The translations under genes were made by a program, and so were the position numbers. Of a DNA stretch of 64,000 nt, positions 27,966 through 36,569 are shown in pieces. Every line of letters starts with the position of its first letter. The first letter of the stretch is position 1. A model generated the notes under the pieces. It made no database searches. It was not told the DNA's origin and saw nothing but the letters and a program-made list of their open reading frames with translations. Source of the stretch: Candidatus Kapaibacterium sp. (GTDB taxonomy: Bacteria > Bacteroidota > Ignavibacteria > Kapaibacteriales > UBA2268); the NCBI GenBank assembly GCA_938031175.1, contig CALHGZ010000008.1, positions 1 through 64,000 on the forward strand, read 5' to 3'.

Positions 27966-29399
27966 TTATAATTTTTTGAATTCAATTATAAATTCTGTTC
28001 CAGGAATATTGGCTGATTTTTGCAGGTGGGATGGTGATTCAAGTTTAATCGTTGCATTGTAGTATTTTAAAGCTTCCAATACAACAGACATCCCTAAACC
28101 AGTTCCTTCTATTCCTTTTTTCTTTGAAATTGTTGAACGATAAAAATCATTAAATATTTTGTCTTTTTCTTTATCAGGTATTCCGATTCCGCTATCAGCA
28201 ATTGATATTACCAATACCTTTGGAGAATCATTTATATATATCTCTACTTCACCTCCAGAATCTGTATATTTTAAACTATTTGAAATTAAATTTGCAAAGG
28301 CGAGTTTTAGAATTGTTTTATCTCCATTAAAATATATTTCCTCGTCTGGGTAGGATTTTATTTGAACTTGAATTTCTTTCGTTTGAATCGTATCCTTAAA
28401 TTCATCTAGAATTTCCTTGAAAAAAGCAACTAAATTTATTGGTTGGACTTTTGTTGTCAATATCCCGAGTTTTAAGCTGGACAAATATAAAATATCATTA
28501 ATTAATTCGATTCCATTATTTAATCTAATTTTTGAACGTTCAAGAGGTGTTTTCAACTGCATAGGAATTTCACCATATGCACCTTCAAGCATCATATTTA
28601 TATATGTTATAACTGCACTTAGTGGAGTTTTCAAATCGTGTACAAAGGACATAATGTATTTCGATTTAGCTTTTTCCGCTCTCTCAAGTTCATTATATGC
28701 CTCGTCCAAAGATCGATGACTGCGGTATAATTCTTTTGCAATTGAATTTGCTAAATATGTACTTAAATATAGCGCCAATGCAAAAATTGCATAAAAAACT
28801 ATTATGTATTGAATATTATAATAGGAATCTTCTGTAATTAAACCATAAATAGGATGGTGAGGTATATATCCCAGGTATTCGAATAATGTTATTAACACTG
28901 ATATAATGAAAACAGCAGTAATTATGATAGTCATTATAATACCAGGTAGGAATAGACTGCCAATTATTACATGGAATATATACAACACGAAAATGGGCGT
29001 TTCAATTCCTCCCGTGAAATAAATAAAAAGTATCAAAGCTAAAAAATCGGTGCATATTTGTAAAAGAGAAAAATGTGTGCTCCTAAATTTAAACTGTTTT
29101 TTAGATTCGCTTTCCTCACGGAACCAACCTCTTGCAGTGGCAAGTTTACGCCATAACAAATGATAAAAAATATTATATACCAAAATTGATAATGCAATTA
29201 TCCAATGCGGTTTAGTGTCTAAATCAAAATCTGGGTAGATAATTTTCAATAAATATGTACCCAGAATCATTGAAGTAAGCATTAAAACAGCACCATATCT
29301 GAGCTTAATAAGCCATAAATTCCTTCTCCGGATTTCGACCCAAAAATCCTCGAATTGTACCCTTTCTGGCACTAGCGTAAATATGGATTGCTTTTTCAC
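27966..29399 (-). CDS. Membrane sensor histidine kinase with RegB-like GG-motif membrane domain
   Basis: Multi-TM N-terminus with YFTGGIETPIFVLYIFH; H-box SFVHDLKTPLSAV; N, G1, G2 boxes LISNSLKYTD, ADSGIGIPDKEKDKIF, GTGLGMSVV. Confidence 0.88.
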   Translation of the reverse strand: MKKQSIFTLVPERVQFEDFWVEIRRRNLWLIKLRYGAVLMLTSMILGTYLLKIIYPDFDLDTKPHWIIALSILVYNIFYHLLWRKLATARGWFREESESKKQFKFRSTHFSLLQICTDFLALILFIYFTGGIETPIFVLYIFHVIIGSLFLPGIIMTIIITAVFIISVLITLFEYLGYIPHHPIYGLITEDSYYNIQYIIVFYAIFALALYLSTYLANSIAKELYRSHRSLDEAYNELERAEKAKSKYIMSFVHDLKTPLSAVITYINMMLEGAYGEIPMQLKTPLERSKIRLNNGIELINDILYLSSLKLGILTTKVQPINLVAFFKEILDEFKDTIQTKEIQVQIKSYPDEEIYFNGDKTILKLAFANLISNSLKYTDSGGEVEIYINDSPKVLVISIADSGIGIPDKEKDKIFNDFYRSTISKKKGIEGTGLGMSVVLEALKYYNATIKLESPSHLQKSANIPGTEFIIEFKKL

Positions 29400-29409
29400 C
29401 AGATTTCAA

Positions 29410-29435
29410 TGCTCATTTGTTATAAAAAATGAGCA
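29410..29435. repeat. Inverted repeat TGCTCATTT-GTTATAAA-AAATGAGCA between hydA and the histidine kinase
   Basis: 9-bp perfect arms, 8-nt spacer; no strong T tract on the minus strand. Confidence 0.7.
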
Positions 29436-29484
29436 AAATTTTTAATATAAACTTTCATATTATTTTTATGTTATCATATTAATA

Positions 29485-31359
29485 TCAGTCTATATACCTA
29501 CCCCGCCTTACATAATGGGTGTGTAACAGCTTATGGGAAATATGCCCACAGGGACCATCTGTTAAAAACTTTTCATAAATAAACTTAATGTGTGGATTTT
29601 CGTGAGATTTTCTTACACTTAATTCCATTTCTTCTTTGTATATAGCTTCTGCACGTTTTTTCCTAATTTCCGGAGATGTTGGGATAGGTTGTCCACCACC
29701 ACCAATACATCCACCAGGACAAGCCATGATCTCTACAAAATGATAATCATCAAGTTCGCCACGAATCAACATCTCCATAACTTTTTTTGCATTAGCAGTT
29801 CCGTGTGCAATGATAAATTTTAGTTCTAACCCTTCTAAGAATGACCATTCAGGTTTGACCTCTGTCAATAAAATAGATGCTTCCTTTATTCCCTCAAATC
29901 CACGGCATACTTCTATATTCAGATTCTGGAATGGTACCTGTCTTCCTGTAACTAATTCATAGACTGTTCTCAAAGCTGCTTCCATAACTCCACCGGTAGC
30001 ACCAAAAATTAAACCGGCGCCCGATGCTTCGCCAAATGGATCATCAAAGTTTGATTTTGGTAATTCTGGCAAATTCAACCCTGCTTCTTTAATCATCTGT
30101 GCCATCTCACGTGTCGTCAAGCCATAATCAATATCTTTATAACCGGAAGATCTCATCTCAGGTCGGTTGCACTCGAATTTTTTAGCAGAACAAGGCATTA
30201 AAGCTACTGTAACTATATTTGCTGGATCTATATTGTGCAATTCCGCATAAAATGTCTTTAATATTGCTCCAAACATTTGTTGCGGTGATTTGCAAGTTGA
30301 TAGATAATCCAAATAATCAGGATAGAAATGTTCTATGTATTTTATCCAACCCGGTGAGCAAGAGGTAAATTGAGGAAGTTTGATATTGTCATCTTTATCA
30401 ACTAATTTTTTCTTCAACCTCAATAGTAGCTCCGTACCTTCTTCCATTATCGTTAAATCGGCTGAGAAATTCGTGTCGAAAACTCTATCAAATCCAATCA
30501 TTCTTAGGGCTGTATTTAACTCTCCAGTCATCGAATGACCAGGTGGCAAACCAAATTCTTCTCCAATAGAAGCACGTGGCGACGGAGCTGTCTGTATAAT
30601 TACATGCTTTTCAGGATTATCTATTGCCTCCCATATTTCATCAGATGGATCATTTGCTTTGAGTGCTGCTGTTGGACAGCGATTTATACATTGACCACAA
30701 TTGATACAGATAACATCGGCAAGCGGTTTGTCCATAAATGTGGAAATTTTAGTTCTATCGCCTCTGTATGTTGCTTCTAAAACTCCTACTTCTTGCAAAT
30801 CTATACAAGTACGAACACACCTTTTGCACAATACACATTTATCCATATCTCTAATGACTGCAAAAGAGGAACGATCAACGCTATATCTTCGTTCTTGAAT
30901 ATGACCATACCTGAAAAAGTCAACACCATATTCTTTTGCTAATGTTTGTAACTCACAATTGTTATTGCGGTGGCAAGTATAGCATTGACCATAATGTTCG
31001 GACAACAACAAATCTAATATATGCCTACGTGCTTTTCTGACCTTTTCTGAGCTAGTCCAGACATTTATTCTATTTGTAATAGGATATGCACAAGAGGCTT
31101 GTAAAGTTTTCATCCCTTCTACTTCAACAACACAAATTCTGCAAACTCCTGCTATACACAAATCTTCGTGATAGCATAATGTTGGTATATGAATACCATT
31201 TGAGCGGCAAGCTTCCAAAATTGTAACACCTAATGGAACCTTAAAATCTTTACCATTAATTTCAATCTCTACTATATTACCTATGTCGGCTTTACTATCT
31301 TTATCGATTATCTGTCTTTGCTGGCTCACCGGAGCTCTTTTCAAGATTTTTGCATTCAT
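29485..31359 (-). CDS. hydA: [FeFe]-hydrogenase catalytic subunit (HydA/HndD-like)
   Basis: N-terminal 2Fe-2S (CYHEDLCIAGVCRICVVEVEG), His-Cys NuoG-like motif, CVLCKRCVRTC and CINCGQCINRCP; H-cluster motifs FTSCSPGW, MPCSAKKFE, EIMACPGGCIGGGGQP; C-terminal LLHTHY. Start refined to ATG 31359. Confidence 0.93.
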   Translation of the reverse strand: MNAKILKRAPVSQQRQIIDKDSKADIGNIVEIEINGKDFKVPLGVTILEACRSNGIHIPTLCYHEDLCIAGVCRICVVEVEGMKTLQASCAYPITNRINVWTSSEKVRKARRHILDLLLSEHYGQCYTCHRNNNCELQTLAKEYGVDFFRYGHIQERRYSVDRSSFAVIRDMDKCVLCKRCVRTCIDLQEVGVLEATYRGDRTKISTFMDKPLADVICINCGQCINRCPTAALKANDPSDEIWEAIDNPEKHVIIQTAPSPRASIGEEFGLPPGHSMTGELNTALRMIGFDRVFDTNFSADLTIMEEGTELLLRLKKKLVDKDDNIKLPQFTSCSPGWIKYIEHFYPDYLDYLSTCKSPQQMFGAILKTFYAELHNIDPANIVTVALMPCSAKKFECNRPEMRSSGYKDIDYGLTTREMAQMIKEAGLNLPELPKSNFDDPFGEASGAGLIFGATGGVMEAALRTVYELVTGRQVPFQNLNIEVCRGFEGIKEASILLTEVKPEWSFLEGLELKFIIAHGTANAKKVMEMLIRGELDDYHFVEIMACPGGCIGGGGQPIPTSPEIRKKRAEAIYKEEMELSVRKSHENPHIKFIYEKFLTDGPCGHISHKLLHTHYVRRGRYID

Positions 31360-31369
31360 AATTATACCA

Positions 31370-32542
31370 TTACCATTGTGTAAAAATTTCGTTTTCAAAA
31401 TGTGTCATAATTGCAATAAAAGGATTTGGGCTTGATTGACCTAAACCACATTTTGAGGCTATTTGCATTGTCTTACCTAATTCAATCAATTCCTTGAGGT
31501 AACTCATCGAACATTCCCCACGTTCAATCATCTGTACTCCTTCAAGAAGTTTTATATTGCCTATTCTACAGGGTGTGCACTGCCCGCAAGATTCTTCAAC
31601 AAAAAATTCCATAAAATTTTTTAAAACCTGCAACATATCGCGGTCTTTATTAAATATGATTATCGAACCACCTGTGGATACATCCTCGAAAGAGATATTC
31701 CTTCCGAATTCAGATTTTGGCACGCAAATTCCCGATGCACCTCCGATTTGAACCGCTTTTGTATCCTTAGCAGCAACCATTTCTAACATTTCGTTAATAG
31801 TCGTTCCAAAGGGAACTTCATAAACTCCGGGCTTTTCGCAATCACCTGATACAGAGATCAACTTAGTGCCCTTTGATCTATCTGTACCAATTTTTTCGAA
31901 CCATTCTGCACCTTTAAAAATTATAACAGGTACTGCTGCAAATGTCTCTACATTGTTGACAATAGTCGGATATCCCATAAAGCCGGTATTTACTGGGTAA
32001 GGTGGTCTATTACGTGGTTCACCTCGATGACCTTCGAGAGATTCAATTAAAGCCGATTCTTCTCCACATACATAAGCACCTGAACCAAGTCGTATTTCTA
32101 TATCGAAGTGAAAATTAGAACCTAAAATATTGTTGCCAAGTTGATTTTCCGAGTACATCTTATCAATTTCGCTTTTTAATTTATTTAGCAAATACCTGTA
32201 CTCTCCACGTAAATATACGTAACCTTTGGATGCTCCAATTGCATAGCCTGCTATTATCATACCTTCAAAAACAAGTCTTGTATATTCATCGAGCAAGACC
32301 CTATCTTTGAATGTTCCAGGTTCCCCTTCATCAGCATTACAAATAACGAACTTTTTCTCTGAAATAGCAGCAGCGGCAAGCATCCATTTCGTACCTGTTG
32401 GGAATCCCGCTCCACCTCTACCTTTTAAACCTGATTCTCTAATCTCCATAATTATTTCTTGTGGTTTCAACTCGAGGGCTTTTTTTAAACCATCACCATG
32501 GTTTTCTTTGTTAAATAATACTGTTCCATTGATTATTGGCAT
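31370..32542 (-). CDS. hydB: NuoF-like FMN/NADH-binding subunit of hydrogenase (HydB/HndC-like, short form)
   Basis: GLKGRGGAGFPTGTKW, NADEGEPGTFKDR, GSGAYVCGEESALIESLEG, SCGQCTPCRIG; 390 aa only. Confidence 0.9.
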   Translation of the reverse strand: MPIINGTVLFNKENHGDGLKKALELKPQEIIMEIRESGLKGRGGAGFPTGTKWMLAAAAISEKKFVICNADEGEPGTFKDRVLLDEYTRLVFEGMIIAGYAIGASKGYVYLRGEYRYLLNKLKSEIDKMYSENQLGNNILGSNFHFDIEIRLGSGAYVCGEESALIESLEGHRGEPRNRPPYPVNTGFMGYPTIVNNVETFAAVPVIIFKGAEWFEKIGTDRSKGTKLISVSGDCEKPGVYEVPFGTTINEMLEMVAAKDTKAVQIGGASGICVPKSEFGRNISFEDVSTGGSIIIFNKDRDMLQVLKNFMEFFVEESCGQCTPCRIGNIKLLEGVQMIERGECSMSYLKELIELGKTMQIASKCGLGQSSPNPFIAIMTHFENEIFTQW

Positions 32543-32551
32543 AATATTCTC

Positions 32552-33025
32552 CTATTTGCAATTTTTCAATATTTCAATTGCTTTTCGGGGTGTAAGATGT
32601 GTGTAAACTGTGTCATTAATCAACATAGCTGGACCAGCGTCGCACATTCCCATACAATTGATATATTCAAGAGTAAACTTTTTATCCTGGGTTGTTTCTC
32701 CAAATTTTATATCCAGTTCGCGTTCAATAGCCCTTGCAATAGCTTCTTTTCCAGCGAGGTCACAGGAAATTGTTTTACACAATCTGACTATATATCTGCC
32801 TTCTTCTTTAACCCTCATAAAGCCATAAAATGTGACTACTCCATAGACTTCGACTGGGTGAATATCCAGCAATCTGGCTACTTCCTGCTGAGCAAATTCT
32901 GAAATATGACCATGCTTGTTCAATATCCTTTGGAGTATCGGCAATAGATTATCGCGTGTATTACCATATTCATTTACTATTCCTTCTATCTCAGCTGTTA
33001 AAGCACTTTTTTCTGATACTAACAT
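32552..33025 (-). CDS. hydC: NuoE-like thioredoxin-fold 2Fe-2S subunit (HydC/HndA-like)
   Basis: LPILQRILNKHGHISEFAQQEVARLLDIHPVEVYGVVTFYGFM; CKTISCDLAG ... CMGMCDAGPAMLIND. Confidence 0.92.
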   Translation of the reverse strand: MLVSEKSALTAEIEGIVNEYGNTRDNLLPILQRILNKHGHISEFAQQEVARLLDIHPVEVYGVVTFYGFMRVKEEGRYIVRLCKTISCDLAGKEAIARAIERELDIKFGETTQDKKFTLEYINCMGMCDAGPAMLINDTVYTHLTPRKAIEILKNCK

Positions 33026-33039
33026 TTCACTCTCCTTAA

Positions 33040-33405
33040 TTATTGCAATAATTCAGCAATTTTTTCCAATAGTATTTTAGACTCCACCGGCTTTTCTAAA
33101 AATACGTCTGCAGGTACGGTCTCTGATGTACCATATTCAAAGCCTGTAACTTTACTGATTGATGTTAATAAAATTATCGGAGCTTTAATTCCAAGCTTTC
33201 TAAATTTATTAGCAAGATAAAATCCATCATCAGCTTCAACCATCATAATATCAAGGATAATCAAATCAGGTTGCTCGCTTTTTACCAAATTGATAGCATC
33301 ATCCGGATTGTTTGCAGTAACTGGTGTGTAACCATTATTAATTAACAGAATTTTTATGGCTTCCAGGATATCTGGGTCATCGTCAATTATTGCTATTTTG
33401 GGCAT
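33040..33405 (-). CDS. Single-domain response regulator (receiver only)
   Basis: KIAIIDDDPDI, LIILDIMM, ILLTS, FLEKPV; ends after the receiver domain (121 aa). Confidence 0.9.
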   Translation of the reverse strand: MPKIAIIDDDPDILEAIKILLINNGYTPVTANNPDDAINLVKSEQPDLIILDIMMVEADDGFYLANKFRKLGIKAPIILLTSISKVTGFEYGTSETVPADVFLEKPVESKILLEKIAELLQ

Positions 33406-33588
33406 ATTCTCCTCTTTTTCAATAAATTATAATTTTTTATTTACTAAATTATCTGCCAAATAACCGTACAAAAAAACATATAGAAGCCCTGTAATCGTTG
33501 TGTTGCAAATTAAAAAATTTATTTTAATGCTAATTAAATAAAAAGAGTTAATTTTATACGAATGTTAACTAAATCCAATTGAATAATT

Positions 33589-35154
33589 ATGCAGTCAAAA
33601 GAAGATTTAAGAGACAAAAAAATTCGTGAATTGTATTCTTTATTAGAGAAAGCTTATCAAGGAGGCGGTCAAAATCGAATCGATGAACAACATTCAAAAG
33701 GTAAACTTACAGCTCGTGAACGAATCGAAGTACTACTTGATAAAGGCACATTCCGTGAACTTGATGCCTTTGCCCATCACCACTCAAGCCAATTTGGACT
33801 TGATAAACATATTTATCTCGGTGATGGTGTTGTAACAGGTTACGGTACAATTAACAACAGAAAAGTTTTTGTTTATTCGCAGGATTTTACTGTATTAGGC
33901 GGAAGTTTGGCTTCTGAGCATGGAAGAAAAATTTGCAAAATAATGGATATTGCTATGAAAATTGGCTGCCCTATTATTGGATTAAATGATTCTGGTGGAG
34001 CAAGAGTACAAGAAGGTGTCATCTCGCTCGGTGCTTATGCAGATATATTTTTGAGAAATACTCTTGCTTCTGGAGTTATTCCCCAGATTTCTGTTATTAT
34101 GGGACCTTGTGCTGGTGGTGCTGTTTATTCCCCTGCTATTACAGATTTTATTATAATGGTCAAAAAGACTTCATATATGTTCGTCACTGGACCAAAAGTT
34201 GTTAAAACTGTTACTCATGAGGATTTCACATCTGAGGAACTCGGCGGGGCTGAAGTTCACGCAACAAAAAGTGGGGTAGCTCATTTTACTGCTGAAAATG
34301 ATATTGAAGCTCTTGAAATTGTTATCAAACTTCTAAGCTACTTGCCATCAAACAATGCTGAAGACCCACCGTTTGTACCAACGAGTGATCCCTACGATAG
34401 AGTTGACGAATCGCTGAATTATATTGTTCCCGAAAATCCGAATCATCCTTACGATATGAGAGATATAATATATAAAATTGCTGATAATGGTGAATTTTTA
34501 GAAATTCACAAAGATTGGGCTGAAAATATAATAGTAGGATTTATTCGTCTCGGTGGGCGTTCAATTGGAGTTGTTGCTAATCAACCCGCTGTTTTAGCCG
34601 GTGTTTTGGATATTAATTCTTCAAGAAAAGCAGGGCGTTTTGTCCGATTTTGTGATTGCTTTAATATTCCATTACTTGTTCTTGTCGATGTTCCCGGTTT
34701 TATGCCCGGAGCAGATCAAGAGTGGGGTGGAATTATCACAAATGGAGCTAAATTACTTTATGCTTTTTGCGAAGCAACAGTACCAAAGGTTACTGTAATC
34801 ACACGGAAAGCTTACGGTGGTGCCTATGACGTTATGAACAGCAAACATATCAGAGGTGATTTCAATTTCGCTTGGCCAACTGCTGAATTAGCTGTCATGG
34901 GTGCTAAAGGTGCTGTTGAAATAATTTTCAAAAAAGAAATTGAAAAAGCTGAAGATAAGGAAAAAAGACAACAAGAGTTAATCGATGAATTTAATGAAAG
35001 ATTCGCTAATCCCTACATCTCAGCCTCTTATGGATATATCGATGAAGTTATCGAACCAAAGTTTACAAGACAGAGATTGATTGATGCTTTCAATTTACTA
35101 GAAAATAAAATTGATACTAATCCAAGGAAAAAACACGGTAATATACCATTATAA
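33589..35154 (+). CDS. Acyl-CoA (propionyl/methylmalonyl-CoA) carboxylase carboxyltransferase subunit
   Basis: [89 protein letters not shown]. Confidence 0.93.
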   Translation: MQSKEDLRDKKIRELYSLLEKAYQGGGQNRIDEQHSKGKLTARERIEVLLDKGTFRELDAFAHHHSSQFGLDKHIYLGDGVVTGYGTINNRKVFVYSQDFTVLGGSLASEHGRKICKIMDIAMKIGCPIIGLNDSGGARVQEGVISLGAYADIFLRNTLASGVIPQISVIMGPCAGGAVYSPAITDFIIMVKKTSYMFVTGPKVVKTVTHEDFTSEELGGAEVHATKSGVAHFTAENDIEALEIVIKLLSYLPSNNAEDPPFVPTSDPYDRVDESLNYIVPENPNHPYDMRDIIYKIADNGEFLEIHKDWAENIIVGFIRLGGRSIGVVANQPAVLAGVLDINSSRKAGRFVRFCDCFNIPLLVLVDVPGFMPGADQEWGGIITNGAKLLYAFCEATVPKVTVITRKAYGGAYDVMNSKHIRGDFNFAWPTAELAVMGAKGAVEIIFKKEIEKAEDKEKRQQELIDEFNERFANPYISASYGYIDEVIEPKFTRQRLIDAFNLLENKIDTNPRKKHGNIPL

Positions 35155-35158
35155 TTCA

Positions 35159-36499
35159 TTAACACATTGATAAATAATTAATTACACATCGGGCAGCTGT
35201 CTCTCCGCTCCGTACAGCCCCCTCTATCGTTGCGGGTAATCCTGTCGAGGTCCAATCGCCAGCTAAAAAAAGATTTTCATATTCTGTTACAGCAGTTGCC
35301 CTAAAATGTAGATTTTGAGGTGTTAATAGCACTGTTGCTTTTTTATAATTCAAAACTTTCCAATTGATAACATTTTCAGTACTAAAATTTGGGAAAAATC
35401 TCATTAATTCATCAAGGCACATTTGTAGAGTTTGTTCTCTTGTCAATTTTGCATACTTATCCGCTGAACTGATAACAATCGCATATTTATATAATTTATG
35501 TTTTTCAGTTATTTCCCCAGAAATCCTTTTTATATTAAAAAGCCAATGCAATGGAGAATCAACTAATCCTATAAATTTCTCCGTTGTAATTTCTTTATCG
35601 AGCCAAAGATATACCGTTATAATTGATGAGGTCCTGAAATTATTAACTAATTCAAGAAAAATATTTAAGTTACTCAATCTACCAATTTGTTTAAGAGAAT
35701 CAGGTGGGATTGCTAAAATTACAGCATCAAAATCATCATAGCAAAAATCATTTATTGTTAATGTAGCAACCTTCCCATTTCTTATTTCAATTCGTTTCAG
35801 TCTATGGTTTAGACAAAGTTCACAATTTCTGTCGCTGAGATATTTTTCAACAGGTGATATTAAATTTAACAATTCAGTTTTTGGAATTACAATTTTTGCT
35901 TTTGAGAATCCATTGGAAAATATTTCATATAAAATATTTATCAAAATATCCGCTGGAGCATCATTAAGCTGTGCGTTCATAGTAGCGATAATAAAGGGTT
36001 CCCAAAACAATTTTATAAGATCATTTTCCTGTTTATGCAAGAGAAGAAATTCTTGACAACTTAATCCCGATTTTCTGATTTTTTGATGAATTATTTTAGA
36101 AATTAAATTTGCCATTTTGAATTTTGATTTAAGACCTACTCCTTTCAATAAGAATAATCCGAGAATAAATCCTATATTATCATTGAAAAACTTTTGCTCA
36201 AATGTTATAATTTTGTCGCTATTCATTAAAAATCTTACTTTAAACTTTTTTTGCTGGTAAAGCAAATCTTTGGTACCTAACTTTTTCAAAAGATTGAAGA
36301 AATTCACATAAGCACCAATCATTATATGTTGCCCTAAATCAAGTAATTCCCCAATTTCTGTATCAGCAAAAGAGGACATCCTTCCTCCAATATTATTTGC
36401 TGATTCGAAAAGCTTTACACTCAGCCCCCGTTCGGCAAGATACATTGCTGAACTAATTCCAGCAATTCCAGCACCTATGACTGCTACTTTGTTTTTCAT
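35159..36499 (-). CDS. FAD-dependent oxidoreductase, hydroxysqualene dehydroxylase (HpnE)-like
   Basis: KVAVIGAGIAGISSAMYLAERGLSVKLFESANNIGGRMSSF; LLDLGQHIMIGAYVNFFNLLKKLG; C-terminal LFLAGDWTSTGLPATIEGAVRSGETAA. Start refined to ATG 36499. Confidence 0.75.
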   Translation of the reverse strand: MKNKVAVIGAGIAGISSAMYLAERGLSVKLFESANNIGGRMSSFADTEIGELLDLGQHIMIGAYVNFFNLLKKLGTKDLLYQQKKFKVRFLMNSDKIITFEQKFFNDNIGFILGLFLLKGVGLKSKFKMANLISKIIHQKIRKSGLSCQEFLLLHKQENDLIKLFWEPFIIATMNAQLNDAPADILINILYEIFSNGFSKAKIVIPKTELLNLISPVEKYLSDRNCELCLNHRLKRIEIRNGKVATLTINDFCYDDFDAVILAIPPDSLKQIGRLSNLNIFLELVNNFRTSSIITVYLWLDKEITTEKFIGLVDSPLHWLFNIKRISGEITEKHKLYKYAIVISSADKYAKLTREQTLQMCLDELMRFFPNFSTENVINWKVLNYKKATVLLTPQNLHFRATAVTEYENLFLAGDWTSTGLPATIEGAVRSGETAARCVINYLSMC

Positions 36500-36569
36500 A
36501 AAATAATAAGCGGGTTGCCTCTGAATTATATAAAAATAAGAATGCAACCCGCTACGGCATTAATTCACA

